Below are positions 46,401 to 60,296 of a stretch of DNA of 64,000 nucleotides, piece by piece. Source of the DNA: Eutypa lata (Eukaryota; Ascomycota; Sordariomycetes; Xylariales; Diatrypaceae); contig JAKULF010000003.1 in assembly GCA_022661535.1 (NCBI GenBank), positions 4,402,001 to 4,466,000 on the forward strand, written 5' to 3'. The translations under genes were made by a program, and so were the position numbers. Within the stretch, counting starts at the first letter, position 1. Each line of letters opens with the position of its first letter. Under the pieces are notes generated by a model. The model was not told the DNA's origin, did no database searches, and worked only from the letters and a program-made list of their open reading frames with translations.

Positions 46401-47746
46401 CAGAAGCGGCTACATAAGACAAGGGTCATCATGAGAAACCTAAACCCTAGGTGGGATGAGTCGGTAGATGTCACTGTGTCTTCGCCATTGAATGTCGTAG
46501 CCACCATTTGGGATTACGATACCTTCGGTGATCACGACTTCGTTGGGAGGACGTCGCTGAAACTTGACCCGCTTCATTTTAATGACTACCTTCCCCGAGA
46601 ATTCTGGCTGGATCTCGACACGCAGGGGAGGGTCCTTCTGAGAGTGAGCATGGAAGGTGAACGGGACGACATCCAGTTCTGGTATGGTAAAGCGTTTCGA
46701 CATCTGAAGAGAACAGAGCGAGATATGGTTCGTAAAATCACAGATAAGGTAATCAGACCCTTTAATTGCCCTAAAATAGCGACAGCAAGACTAACTATGC
46801 ACTTATCAAGCTTACGAGACATATCAATGCTTCTCTGTCATTGGACGCACTGTTGAAGCTAACGAGGGCAAACCTCACTACACAATTCACATCGATGTTC
46901 AGTTCGATGAATTCCAAGCGAGCTTCAGTCGCGCCACAAACCACCCCCGCCGACATCGAAAATGCGTTGCAACCATTGTTTGCCTACTTTGATGAAAATT
47001 TTGCCACCATGAAAACAACGCTGACAGACGCTACGATGGTTGCTGTTATGACGCGGCTGTGGAAGGAGGTCCTTCTAGCCATGGAGACATTGCTTGTACC
47101 ACCGCTATCCGAGAAGCCTTCAGACAAGAAGCCACTTACTGAAAAGGAATTAGACGTCGTCTATAGGTGGTTACAACTCCTGTTTGATTTTTTCAATGCT
47201 CGTGATGAAGATGGTGAAGTCCTGGGTGTCCCTGCCGAAGTCCTCCGATCACCTAAGTATCACGAACTCGCCTCGCTCAACTTTTTCTATTTCGACAGTA
47301 CCGACAACCTCATCCGCACGTCGGAGCGCATAGTGGCAGCCAACGTGCAGCGGCAGCAGCAGCAGCTCCAAAGCCAAATGACTTCGAACCGGCTGTCCGC
47401 CCCACCTGCACTAGGCGCGTCTCTCGCAGCCCCTACGCCCGGTCCGGCGTTTGCCAGTATGGGCACCATCCGCCGCGGCAAGAGTATTATGATGAGCCGC
47501 AACCTGGGGACGATGCGCCGCGCTAAGGAGGAAAAGCGCAAGGAGGCGCAGGCCGATCCTTCCGACGACATGATTCTCCGTATACTGCGCATGCGCCCCG
47601 AAGCTGCTAGCTACCTCAAGGAGCGGCACCGCCAGAAAGAACGGATGGCTGCGGCCGCTGCTGCTCATATGATAGTAAGTAAGAGCGTCGCGATGTCGGC
47701 ATCGTCGGGGAATGCGTTCGGGCGAGGCGGTATTCCGAGACGCTAG
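43496..47746 (+). CDS. UNC-13/Munc13-like C2 and MUN-domain protein
   Basis: Predicted 1377-residue protein of the UNC-13 superfamily as found in fungi (S. pombe Ync13 is a member), thought to couple exocytosis and endocytosis at sites of growth and septation. Three exons: 43496-46111, 46167-46748, 46811-47746, with introns of 55 and 62 bp in phase 0. The start is MSTSSRKSYISRRLDSL; no closer upstream ATG fits. A helical MUN-type region fills residues ~200-870, including the MHD1-like part near 650-790. One C2 domain at about 915-1035 has the calcium-loop acids (DTNGLSDPYV and DYDTFGDHDFVG). A second MUN homology part (MHD2, about 1060-1220) follows. The C-terminal ~120 residues are Gln/Arg/Ala-rich and disordered. 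It is well conserved, and the next gene is in the same direction 6.6 kb away. Confidence 0.87.
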
Positions 47747-50700
47747 GGCAGGTTGTTGAAAATCAGGTCCATTATTTGAACGAGTGTCAAGAGTTTGGTT
47801 GCGGGGATTTCGAGAAAGGGGGAAGGTGTGAGATATATATAAGCCTGAGAAGAATACGGCTGATCCAGGGAAAGATGGAGGATGAATGAGACCAGACTAC
47901 GAGACATCGCAACGCTCATGTTTTGTAAACGATAAGTTAATTTCGGGGTTGACGGATAGGAGTTCATATGGGGTCGTCGTTATGGTTGGTTCGATACCCT
48001 CGCGAAGCAAGTTTTGGAAGCTCGGGGCATAGCTACCATCGAATTCAATTTGTCCACATGAGATTACGATCACGCTCAGCTTTATACATTGTCTAATACT
48101 ATTATAATCATAACTTGGTTCGATCTTTAAACTAGGTGTCGTACTAGAGTTGTATACTGTACACAGGCTTCTTAGCTACCTAATGTAGGTACATATGCTC
48201 CCACTCCCGCATCGATATTAGTTCCCGCCTTAGGGGAGGGCCGGGACACATTATTTGTTCTTCCATCGGCTGTGATGCTAATTTAAGTAATAAGAAGATT
48301 TGCCACTTCTATTAAATGACCAAGCTAACAACAATTTAAGAAATAGACCCTACCCCTTTATTTTGTAGAAAACAGAATGACACAATGCGATATACTAGGT
48401 TAGAAATAGCTTTAGTCTGACACTTAATACGCAATTTACGATGACTGTATACCTAATTCTTTAAGGGCTTATTGTCATTGTCGATGCGATATAATGGACG
48501 TCGTCAAATATACGAGAGGTCACATATCATAATACTTGATTCTTCTAGACCTCTTGGAGCAAGAATGGCTAGCAGGGGGTTAGCAGGTCATAAAATAGGC
48601 GATTGGTCCCTTTCCCATGGTTGTATGCAAGCCAACCCCTCTTGAGATAGACGCATGCAACGGCTAGTAGTCACATGAATATCTGTTGACCACGACACAT
48701 ATAAGAAGTGTAATTATTATTGCCGCTATGCCGATAGCCTGCCTGGCTATCTTACTACAGCTGCATCTTGTCGTCACCATGCCATTCACAAGGTAGACTA
48801 GAAGTTCACTTGTGGCGATGGTCTACCCTAGAAAATGCACAGAGAGATATACCTACTACTGAGGTATTCAGCCTGAAACGTAACAATGGCGGGGTGCGGG
48901 CCACAAGCGCTGCAGACACCCGAACGAACCATCACGACCGTCATTTTCTTGGCTGTCATCGTACAAGTACTTAAGGAACACTGCTAGCCGCCGAACCTCC
49001 CATGTGCCCTGAAGAGAGCAACTACTCGAAGCACCCAAGCCCCCTATCAGAACCCTTCTTTTCAAGGTTGCTTACTGCAAGGAGAGGGGAGCTTTTATTG
49101 TCACCGAGCAGAAGCGGGCCACCTGACGAGCTTTCGTTGGTTAACATCTCGCCGGGCTCTGGCTCGGATTGAGCCCGGTTGCAGTGAGTACGATCAAGCG
49201 GAGCCTCCCTGCGGGGATCATTGTGGATGCCTGTTCGTTCGCCGCCAGAACGTTGCCTTTTGGACTCTGTCAATCTGTCTAGTCTATTTCGACGAATGCA
49301 AGATACATAAGCGAGCAAGTAGTAAATGATAAAAACCAGGATATATCTGCAGAGCCATTCATTCTCCATAAAGTCAACCTCCATCGCAATATGTCTAAAC
49401 CCTATTCAAGTTCGTATACACTATATACATGTATGTAGGTAGCTTTGGATTCTTGACCAAATCCCATAGTTATACCTACTTAGATATCTGCCATCTAGTT
49501 AGATATCTGCCTATCTAGATGAACAGGGTTCAAGCAAGTTCAGGGTCTTCGGCGCTTCGGCAAGGTCGCGTTATGGTCAACCCCGAAGTGGATTCCCCGT
49601 GGGTTGTGGTTTTTCAAAACCGGCTGATAGGATCGCTAGACGGCCCGTTCTCATGACTCGCGAGCTGCCAAACATGCGACCAGGCGTATTACCGGCTCTC
49701 CGGTAGTCGGGAGTTTCCAGGTGTCCTTGTCAGAGGTTGCGTATCCTTGCCGGCCCGAGCTGAGGCTTTGACTCGTGGGCATTCTGATGAATTTTCGAAT
49801 TTGTACCGTATTTACTAATAAAGTCTCAAGACATACAAAGTAAGGCTCAGCCCTGCGGAAGCGGGCCAAGTATATGTAACTCCAGAGTATGAGTTTGGGT
49901 GTTGTGTTTAGGTGATATACATATATTTAATATTATATTATGTCGGTCACGCTATAACTATGTATGAATGCACAGAATCCCCCTCCCAAAAAAAACAACC
50001 CACTCAGGCCCGCACAAAGGAAAGACGGAGCTACATACTACTAGCAATCGAGATATATTTTCTTTCCAAAAAAGAAGAAGAAGAAATCTCTGCTTAGTTA
50101 GTGGAGAAAATGGGTTCTCTCTTAGGGCTTTGAAAGGATTCATGTTCCGTGAAGCCGGAGAGGCCTGACAGCCTGAGGACTCCAACTCTTCAGCTACCCC
50201 GACTCGCCACATGTCAAAGAACATCCACCTTCAAATGATGAGCATGCAGAACATGCTACCAGGCGAGGGCAGTTCTTTGTTTCTTCCTCGTTTGGAAACC
50301 AAGCTGTAGGTCGCGCAAGGCGAAACACTAGCGTAACTGAATTTGCGCATCTTAACTCAAGTCAGTTCCATTTTGCTGAAGTGAGTCGATCGACAGAAAA
50401 TTGGGGAAAGTCCAGAGCGGCGGTGGGCGAAAAGAACGTTGGGCCTAGAAGGTCCTTATGTAAGAGATATGCTCCTACATATGATACATATGATACATAT
50501 AATAATATAGCACGAGAGCGGAACTCTTTCGGGAAAGTGAAGTTAGCAAAGAGGTTGCAATAGAGCCTGGAGTCTGTCGTTGGGCTAGCAATATCTTCAT
50601 GAGAATACGAAATGGTAAAGGAGACTAGCCTATAAGCCAACCAAGCGAAGTGAAGCTATCTGGACTCAACTTGGAGCCGGCTGACATCGGCCTGGCCCCT

Positions 50701-53700
50701 CTGTGGGTCAGCGGTAGGCTTTTCTGATTTCAGGGTCCCTCCATCTACAGAATGCTTCCTTACTGGCGGGGAAGATTTACATATACGTAAAATACGTAAC
50801 TACGTACATACCGCATACATAGAAAGACCCTATAAAACTCGGGGGTTTTCTTCCTCTCCTTCTATAACTATACTTTCGCTTACGACGCTCTTTAAAGACA
50901 CGGCTTAATGGATGATGCTAAATACGTAAGAAAGGCATTCGTGGCTGATTCAAAATGCCCTTGTCAAAGGGAGCTGATATGCCAAAAGTTCCGATTTCTT
51001 ATGTTTGTAAATATGTATATAAGCAATAAGTTTTTTAGATACCCAGGTATGTACTTCCAGTTAACCTTAATATGCATACACAGATTTCGCAATCTCGTTA
51101 AGCATTTATCGTGAGAGGCTAAAGATTTCTTAGCGTGCGCCTAAACTCCTTAGACAGAAGTGGCACGGGGGACCAAAACTCAATTAGACCCCGTTCCGGA
51201 TTCTCTGCAGTCTAGTGACGTCAGTGGCATCGTGTGGAGAAAGGCCTAGCTAACGAGTCGATCCTAACGGAAGAGAGAATTGGTGGTCAGTAGACGGTTC
51301 AAGTCCAAAGTTCCCAACCTGTCATACAGATAGAATAAAACACCGAGGGACTCGCGATATGATCGAATAGGCTTTCAATAGATACGATGATAAGTAAGCG
51401 CATTGTCCCTGTTGATCTATGCTGCTCGACAGCAGAGGCGAATGCCGTGGCACATAAGGTCTAGGCACATAAAGTCGACTTTTCATACTACATACATATG
51501 TGAACCCGCGGTAGGATTGCCACTCCATATGAATACAAGATCGTCAACTTGATAGTCTCTTTTCCGACCCTCCTAGACCTCCTTGCCAATTTGCGTTGCA
51601 TGCGGACAATGTGCAGATAGCTAGATGAACTTGACAAGGTTGGGACTTACACGCCAGCCATGCCTCATGCCTAATGCCCAACGTCTTTTATAACCCCCCC
51701 TTTCTCCTAAGATTAGAAATACATCGGTATATACCCATGAACATCTCTTGAACGTGAGGACCGCTCTAAGGGTATAGGCGGGGACATCCCTTGTAGCAAA
51801 GATCGAAAAATTGCCATGGCAGCCACGTTGTGTGAGCGTTAGACATATTCTTCATCTCGCGCTATAGTCCGCATTGCACAACATCTATATTCTAGCTACA
51901 TTGCTTAATTGTACATGCGTGCCAGGTACTTAACTAGAAGCTACGTACTTTGGATCGAGACTAGCAGTAGCAAGATAATCTAAATATCCTGTTGATGTAA
52001 GCCTTACCATAATCTATATCGCAGCAGCCACCTCGATTGAAGTATATTGAATGTTTCAATTTGATAAGAACTTGGGGGACTGACTACATGCATTAATTGC
52101 TTGTTTGAAGTGTACATACATAGGTAGGTAGCATGTTTTTAGATTACCAAGGCCTACTACCTATCCATCAATTAGATCACATGCTTGAGACTCGCGGCGT
52201 GTGTATGTTGAGATGTACCATGCCACCATGACCTTGGGCATGGGAGATTGAGTCGACGTGTATGTGCCTTACCCAGATGACCGGGAAGCAGAGCTATCTC
52301 CAACCATCCAGACAAGAACGGAGAAATGTATCGTTCACTGCACTGGCCTGGCTCGTCCGATGTGTACATTCTAGAGTATCGTGTCACATGTATTTTACAC
52401 GTCCACAACGAAGTATTTTGTCCAAGACCATCATTACTGTAAATATAACCTTGTAGCTATAGTAGGTTAGTATGCTGATGGGAACTGGACGTTCTCGTGG
52501 CAGTGGATCATTCTAGTATTACTAGATATGAACCTAGTTGTCACTACCCACTATCCCCGTCTTTCGTTCATCCTCGCAGTGTTCGAAACAGACTTGGAGA
52601 TCCCTATCTGCAAGACGTTCATCGAAAAACCACCATTATATGTAGATACACTACCTGTTGGTACAGCAGCTTTGGGTACCTACATATGTAGGTCTAGGTA
52701 CATATGTTTGTATGTATCACATAGCTTCATTTATTACCTGTATTGGGCGAACACAAGACTCAAGACTTCAGTATTCATATAGTTAAGACACAGATGGTTA
52801 TTTGAAGCCTACGTTTCAACAACTGCAAATGTACTATAAATATAGACTTGACTTCTAAAGTAAAATGTTGCATGTTTTGACCTCGTTCGTATTTAATCCT
52901 TGTTTAAAGAGCCTATTACAATACGTCCGCTATGTTCCGTTTCCTTTGCTGACATAAAAGCAATAAGCATCTAGCAGATAGATATAACTGATTGAAACCT
53001 TCTTGATTGGCTGATAACTAAGTTGACATGTAACTACAAACTATATATCTACATAGGCATGTATTAGGTAGTTGGGTACATACATACATCCATCTCAGTA
53101 GACTTTACCTACAGGCTACAGGCTACAGGCACAGGTAGGTGGTAGAGGCGTAATACTGATAAGTTAGTTATTAGTGGACAAATAATCCATGTCCCCAATC
53201 TGACGCCGTGGCCGCCCTCCATCCTCGCCCCCTTGACCTTGTGACCCAGTAAAATATTGCCAACCGAACGAACAGTTTGTATCCATTCTGATTCTCCTAA
53301 CCTAACTCGGGCAATGGGCAGCTTGCGAAAGTGCCAGTGGTCGCGTTTTATTGTGCCTGGACTGCCAGCTAACAATATCTAGCGTTAGAATAGACCCAGG
53401 CTTTTGAAGACGACACCACCATCTCCCCCCCTCGATTGCCAATGCCATCCCGATATCTCTTCCACCCCCCTTTTCTCCGCCTTATTCCATGCTATCATCT
53501 CCTACTATTATCCCTTTCACACTGTCAACCGCCCCGTTCCCCATCGTCATCCAATTTGGTAGAATCTTAAGAGATCTTTGTTAATTGCCTACATTTTTTG
53601 TTCGTTCTCTTGACCCCCATCTCTCACCTGTCACCTAACCATCTGCCACCTGCTACCGTCGTTTCTTACAGTATATCCACCCTATCCCGACCTTCCTTAC

Positions 53701-54378
53701 ACTAGGCAGTCAGGCAGTCAGTCATCAGTCAGTCCATCAGCCAGGCGGTAGTTAGTTAGCGGTAGCGGTTTTCTACTGTACTAATCCACATTCATACCAA
53801 ATACGGATTCCATACCCTGCATACCTGCCTAACTATCTTGATCCTGCCCTTTTCCTCCGCTTCCAACTGCCATCGAGCGGCAAATTCACTCTTTCACTCA
53901 CAACCCCATACAACGAGTTAGTCCTTTCACTCGGGACACTTTTTCAAACAAAGTCTTCCAACCTATATCGGCATCCAAGCATCTGTCCGTCATATTTGCT
54001 TTGCTGTGTGCATAGCCCCCTGTCCGTGCCATTGGACAAATACTCGCTGAACTTTGTTTCCAAGGGCCGCCTTACCCTTGTTATTTTTTTTCCGTTTTTT
54101 AAATTATTAACTTGTATTGCTTTGCTTGTCAGCTGGCCATCGCTCTATTCGAACCATTGCGAGCCCAGAGATGCCGCCATACCCGGTCATATAGATTATA
54201 CTCTTAAGATCTCTCTTGAACTTGTTAACTAGTCCTTTCGAGTCGCTTTAACCATCGATCGCCCTCTTTACCCGCCCAGCTCGATGCCTATTTGATAAGG
54301 TTCCCGTGAAGCGTCTCTATCGTCGCTATTGCCCCGAGTCGGCTCCATACCAAAGAAAATTGTCGGCCAGGAGGTGTC
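47747..54378. other. 6.6 kb gap upstream of NIK1, no protein gene recognised
   Basis: This is the longest gap of the window. The first ~300 bp are the UNC-13 3' region. A GC-richer island at about 48880-49260 includes a perfect 8-bp inverted repeat (CCGGGCTC at 49152-49159, GAGCCCGG at 49171-49178). An open frame at 49022-49384 (minus) in this island resembles nothing known. Between 49400 and 53100 the sequence is AT-rich with scattered TAGGTA words and a GGCTACA-type tandem at about 53111-53130. From about 53400 to 54378 it is C/T-rich, as in the promoter and leader of a fungal regulatory gene. No transposase, reverse transcriptase or terminal repeat was found. Confidence 0.5.
54171..54295 (+). 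promoter_or_regulatory. Two short upstream open reading frames in the NIK1 leader
   Basis: Two tiny frames precede the kinase start. The first is an eight-codon frame at 54171-54194 (MPPYPVI then stop). The second is a four-codon frame at 54284-54295 (MPI then stop). A longer one of about 32 codons begins at 53489. If the transcript starts above them they could reduce translation of the main frame. The transcription start is not known. Confidence 0.4.
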
Positions 54379-57300
54379 ATGAGAGTCATGGCTGACGAAT
54401 CGGCGTTGGCTGCTGCGGCGGCCATCGTCCAGTCCTTGGCGACTTCGCCCAAAAACCCATCACCGGTACCTATCGGCACCGATTCTGAAATCAAACTCCC
54501 CGGACCTCACAGCCCCGCTAAGGAAGATCTCGAACGCGAACTTTCCGCCCTCATCGTGAGAGTCCAGCAGCTCGAGACCAAGGCGAGTGCCGCCAATGGT
54601 CCTGTCTTTCCCGAGACCCCCAATGAGACGGCCGAGTCTCCTTTTGGCGACGACACTGCCCTCTACCTTGGAGGTAAGCCCTCGATCCGAGCCAAATTGC
54701 CAAATCTACGAAATGGTTGTGCGGATAATCGACCTATCCAAGCTGTACCTCTGACCGATGAAGCTCTCGATGGCCTCGCCAAGTCCATCGACGACCAGTC
54801 CAGATTACTCGACAACCAACGAAACGAACTTACGAGTGTGAACGAGCAGCTTCTCGAGCAGAAACGCATACAAGAGGAGGCTTTCCACGCTTTTGAGATG
54901 GAACGAGTCGCTACCTTGGAACGGGAATTGTATAAGCACCAACAGGCGAACGAGGCTTTCCAGAAGGCTTTGCGGGAAATTGGCGAAATTGTTACTGCTG
55001 TCGCTCGAGGTGATCTGACTATGAAAGTGCGCATGAATACTGTCGATGTGGACCCGGAAATTACGACGTTCAAACGAACTATCAATACTATGATGGATCA
55101 GCTCCAAGCATTTGCAAGCGAAGTGTCCCGTGTCGCCCGTGAGGTCGGTACGGATGGAATACTCGGTGGTCAAGCTATGATCCACGGGGTAGACGGAACC
55201 TGGAAAGAACTGACAGACAACGGTATAACTCTTAACACCATCCCAATGCCCCCTCTCCTTGGATTGATGAAGTTGCTAATTCAAGTCTAGTAAACGTAAT
55301 GGCGCAAAATCTCACAGACCAAGGTATGTTCACATCACTTTATCAGAGTAGGCCAAACTAATCTCATGGGTGCAGTGCGAGAAATCGCATCAGTAACGAC
55401 GGCCGTAGCTCATGGTGACCTGACCAAGAAGATCGAGAGACCCGCCAAGGGCGAGATCCTTCAGCTCCAACAGACTATCAACACTATGGTTATTCAACTA
55501 CGTTCATTTGCATCAGAGGTTACACGCGTGGCTCGTGACGTCGGTACGGAAGGTATATTAGGTGGTCAAGCCGACGTCATGGGAGTACAGGGCATGTGGA
55601 ATGAATTAACGGTCAACGTCAACGCTATGGCTAGTAATCTTACAACCCAAGTGCGCGATATTGCAAAAGTTACGACTGCTGTTGCTAGAGGTGATCTCAC
55701 CCAGAAGGTCCAGGCCGAATGCAAGGGCGAGATTTTCGAACTAAAGTCAACAATAAACTCTATGGTTGACCAACTTCAGCAATTTGCTCGAGAGGTCAGC
55801 AAGATCGCCAGGGAGGTCGGTACTGAGGGGCGCCTGGGTGGTCAGGCCACCGTTAAAGATGTGCAGGGCACTTGGCGGGACCTCACCGACAACGTGAACG
55901 GTATGGCCATGAACCTGACCACTCAGGTTAGAGAAATATCGAGGGTTACCACAGCTGTCGCAAAAGGAGATCTGACTCAAAAGATCGGGGTTGAAGTAAA
56001 GGGCGAAATTTTGGAACTGAAGCTTACCATCAACTCCATGGTTGACCGCCTCAGCACATTCGCTTTTGAAGTCAGCAAGGTCGCTAGAGAAGTCGGCACT
56101 GATGGCACGCTCGGTGGTCAAGCACGAGTCGACGATGTTGACGGCAAATGGAAAGATTTAACGGAGAATGTCAACACGATGGCATTGAATCTAACCTCCC
56201 AAGTGCGCGGTATCTCTACCGTCACTCAAGCCATCGCAGACGGAGACATGAGCCAGAAGATCGACGTACAGGCCAAGGGCGAGATACTGGTACTAAAAGA
56301 AACCATTAATAACATGGTTGACCGACTCTCAGTATTCTGTAATGAAGTACAAAGAGTAGCTAAAGACGTCGGCGTCGACGGCAAGATGGGTGGCCAAGCC
56401 GATGTCGGTGGTCTGAAGGGACGTTGGAAAGAGATCACGGCGGACGTCAACACAATGGCGACAAACTTGGTAGGTTTCAACTCTATTATTGCCTTCATCC
56501 AAATTCCATCTAGTAGTACCTGCTCTAGCAATCCAGTACCCAGCTAACAAGTAACCTCCTACAAGACTACCCAAGTGCGAGCTTTCGGCGATATCACCAA
56601 TGCTGCTACCGATGGCAACTTTAATAAACTAGTCGACGTAGAAGCATCCGGCGAGATGGACGAACTCAAGCGCAAGATCAATCAGATGGTGTACAATTTA
56701 CGAGACAGTATCCAGAGAAATACCCAAGCCAGGGAGGCTGCTGAGCAGGCGAACAAGACAAAGTCGGAATTCTTAGCCAACATGTCCCACGAGATTCGCA
56801 CTCCTATGAACGGCATCATCGGCATGACACAACTAACACTCGATACCGACCTAACACAATATCAGAGAGAGATGCTGAATATTGTTAACGACCTGGCAAA
56901 CAGTCTATTAACCATCATTGATGATATTTTAGATCTGTCCAAGATCGAGGCTAGGAGAATGGTCATAGAAGAGATTCCATATACTCTGCGAGGAACTGTG
57001 TTCAACACCCTCAAAACCCTCACTGTCAAGGCGAACGAGAAATTCCTAGATCTTACGTGCCGCGTCGATAGCACTGTCCCCGACTATGTTGTTGGAGATT
57101 CGTTCCGCTTACGACAGATCATACTGAACCTTGTTGGCAACGCCATCAAGTTTACAGAACACGGAGAAGTCAGCCTGACTATCCGGGGTGCCGTTGGAAG
57201 GGCTGCACTTACCAGGGAACTGAACGAGTACGCTATCGAGTTCGTAGTCTCCGATACGGGAATAGGCATCCCACAGGACAAACTAGACCTTATCTTCGAT

Positions 57301-58574
57301 ACGTTCCAACAGGCAGACGGCTCTATGACCCGCAAATTTGGTGGCACGGGTCTTGGTCTATCCATATCGAAGAGGCTAGTTAGCCTTATGGGAGGAGATG
57401 TCTGGGTGCAGAGTGAGTTCGGCAAGGGCAGTTCATTCTTCTTCACCTGCGTAGTGAAACTAGCCGACTCGGATGTCACGATTATCAGTAAACAATTACG
57501 GCCATACAAGGGACACCAAGTACTTCTCGTCGATAGTGGTCGGACCCGCTTTGGTAAAGAGATTGCTGTTATGCTACAGCAGCTAGGCCTTGTTCCAGTC
57601 ATCAATGATGAAGGTCAAATAGGGTCCTTGGGATCCAACGACCCTCCATACGATGTTATCATTGTTGAGTCTATCGATACGGCCAGGAGACTCAGGGCTG
57701 TCGAGGATTTCAAGTACCTGCCGATCGTTCTACTCGCCCCAATCGTTCATGTCAGCCTGAAGTCGTGCCTTGACCTCGGTATCACCTCTTACATGACTAC
57801 TCCCTGCAAACCTGTTGATCTAGGGAATGGAATGGTCCCCGCTCTCGAGAACCGCGCTACCCCGTCGCTGGCTGATAACACTAGATCATTTGAGATCCTG
57901 CTAGCCGAAGACAATAGGGTCAACCAGAGGCTTGCCGTCAAGATTCTTGAGAAGTATCATCACGTGGTGACCGTAGTCGGCAACGGATTAGAGGCTGTTG
58001 AGATGGTACGGAAGAAGAAATTTGACGTCATTCTTATGGACGTACAGATGCCCATAATGGTACGAGTGCTTGCAATCCTTCCTCTTTCTCTAATCTTATC
58101 GCTAACTCAAACGGACAGGGTGGTTTTGAAGCAACCGGTAAGATTCGCGAGTACGAACGCAGTCAAGGATCGCATCGAACGCCTATCATTGCACTCACTG
58201 CCCACGCTATGATGGGTGACCGGGAGAGGTGCATACAGGCACAAATGGATGAATATCTATCCAAGCCATTACAGCAGAATCACCTCATCCAGACCATATT
58301 AAAATGCGCCACCCTTGGAGGTGCGCTCCTCGAGAAGAACAGAGAACGTGAGCTGCGCCGTCAGGCTGAAGAAAAAAGCCTACAACATAGTCATGGATCA
58401 GGACATGCCCATGGCCATGGACCCGGGCTGTTGAGACCTAGCCTCGAAGGCCGGTCTGCTACGACTAATGAACCGATTATGGGCAACGACATAGAGAGTC
58501 CTGCCATAGTCACCACAAATTCAGAGGACCCGATTCATAGGGCACGTTCAACCCTTTCAGAGCCTTCTGTCTGA
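54379..58574 (+). CDS. nik1: Group III hybrid histidine kinase NIK1/OS-1
   Basis: Predicted 1306-residue cytosolic osmosensing hybrid kinase at the head of the HOG MAP-kinase pathway, and the known target through which phenylpyrrole and dicarboximide fungicides act. Five exons: 54379-55222, 55291-55323 (33 nt), 55376-56469, 56566-58059, 58119-58574. From about residue 200 to 660 there are five ~92-residue HAMP repeats, each with a GDLT-like start, a TIN-MVDQL core and a VGT-G-LGGQA turn. A partial sixth leads into the kinase. The H box is [10 protein letters not shown] with the phosphoacceptor His at about 732. The ATPase domain (about 840-960) has DTGIGI and GGTGLGLSI. The receiver (about 1098-1225) has [13 protein letters not shown] (Asp about 1148) and SKPL. 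An in-frame ATG at 54388 ([14 protein letters not shown]) matches relatives better and may be the true start. Confidence 0.93.
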
Positions 58575-60268
58575 CATGACTAACACAGTCTGCCATTGTT
58601 AGCTTTTAATGAGAGCTCACAGCAATTGACACAACAACAGCTTGGCCACTACTGAAATGACAACACAAGCTCAGTCATTGCCTTGTTAGGTGAAAGCAAA
58701 CCTTCATTCGTCACATTCATTCACTTTTAGGACGATTCGGTCTCGGTTGATTCATAGCTACTCAGGCCACAGTGCTTGAGCATCGCTGATCTAAGAGAAT
58801 ATCTCGCAGCATGCGCCGCGCCGATCCCCGTTCAAACTTCTGTACAACAGGATCTGTTCGCCGCCTCTGGGTCAATCACTGATGGAACAGTTCGGGCTCC
58901 GGTATAGTATGATGGATTGACGACAATAGCTCTATACTCGGTGAAGGAAGGAGAACATCACAGCGGTTGGAGTCCAATTAGGCGTTCCGGTGGTTTCCGT
59001 CATGTACCTTTGTCACCTTTCGCAAAGTCAGGCAGATTTGGATTTTAGGGCTTTTGGATAATATGACCTATCAGGATTCTTTATAGGGAATGCTAGGCCT
59101 AGGTTATGCATCACGTGTTTTTTTATTATCCTAGTAAGCCTTAAGGAGCTTCAATGAAAGCAAAACAGTCTGTTCGGGATGAGCAGTAGTGGGTGGGAGT
59201 TCACTTTTCCGTCTCTTCTCTTTTCCTTCCTGAGTTAGTTAAACCGAGTCGAACAAAGCAGGCTTGCCTCGGGACATGGAAAAACGATCATGTATTGTCG
59301 ACGGAATGGATCACGGAAATAATACTCGTTTCTCTGTTCATTATGCTTCGTTTATGGTGATGTTGCTTGCTACCCCCTGCTATCTGACTAGATTGCACAT
59401 TTTTGGCATCACACATACTTCTTCTGTATACAGCTCGTCGCCCTCGAAGCCCCTCTTATCGCCTTACAGGTGAAGTGCTGTGAGGCACAAGCGTGCTTCA
59501 ACACATGAGAAAACCCTCATCCGCTCAACATAAGCAACCTGGGTCTTGTTCTACATACGTAGTGAGACCAGCCAGCCAACGGAAGAGGACGAGCCAGAAA
59601 CTATCTCAGAGAATAGCCTCCGGGATTATATTCCATATGAGATCACCCCTAGCTGGCCCTTCATCAGGGCCCGAACCGTGTCGGTTATCTTACCACCCAT
59701 CCCCCCAGCTTTCATAACTCAGTAGAGCCCCCTAACGTATGTGATGAATCGAGTCTTGAAGGTCTATTATGACAGACCTAACTGCCGCGAAGTACGAAAA
59801 CACTTGTACTATCTTAGGAGGCTTCCGGGAAGGGGTATCATAGTGTGGCGGGGGCGGGGGGGGGGGGGGGCGAGATCTGAAGAATGAAGCTTGTTCGCCC
59901 TCCTTTTTAAGGGATTGCCCGTATCTATAGGACTGTGTTGGGGGATTCAAGCACCACTAAGTATTTATAACCTGATAGGTAGCCCAGCAGTTTCCGAGTC
60001 TGTAAATGGTTTTGAGGTAGCTAGCTCCTCTGCCCCGAAAGCAGAACCGTGGTAAAGAAACGAAGACTCCATAAATTTGTGCTGAACTCGCCATTCTGTG
60101 TATCAAGTTTGTTATTCAGAGCCGGCCATCTTCTTCTGTCATCTTCTGCTACTTAGCTACGCAATCGGTTACTGGTAGTTCGGTAGCCGCGGTTTGTCTC
60201 GGGAAATAATTCAACGCCTCTCTCTCTCTCTCTCTCCCTCTAGATATATAATAGGGGTAGGTGTAGAA

Positions 60269-60296
60269 GCTGTCGTCACTAGCTGTCGTCACTAGA
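60269..60296 (+). repeat. 14-bp perfect tandem duplication
   Basis: The unit GCTGTCGTCACTAG occurs twice head to tail, right after a CT run. It is a probable replication-slippage product. Confidence 0.85.

Noticed and set aside
47984..48002. GGTTCGATACCC near the UNC-13 3' end
   Set aside because: Only two stem pairs are possible, so it is not a tRNA.
49022..49384. Minus-strand open frame of 120 codons with a hydrophobic start
   Set aside because: No supported start context, no introns, no recognisable family, and the rest of the gap shows no coding signal. Kept only as a GC-richer island.
51230..51320. GGTTCAAGTCC with an upstream TAGCTAACGAG, like tRNA B and A boxes
   Set aside because: The T-arm flanks do not pair and no cloverleaf fits, so it is at most a chance or badly decayed tRNA.
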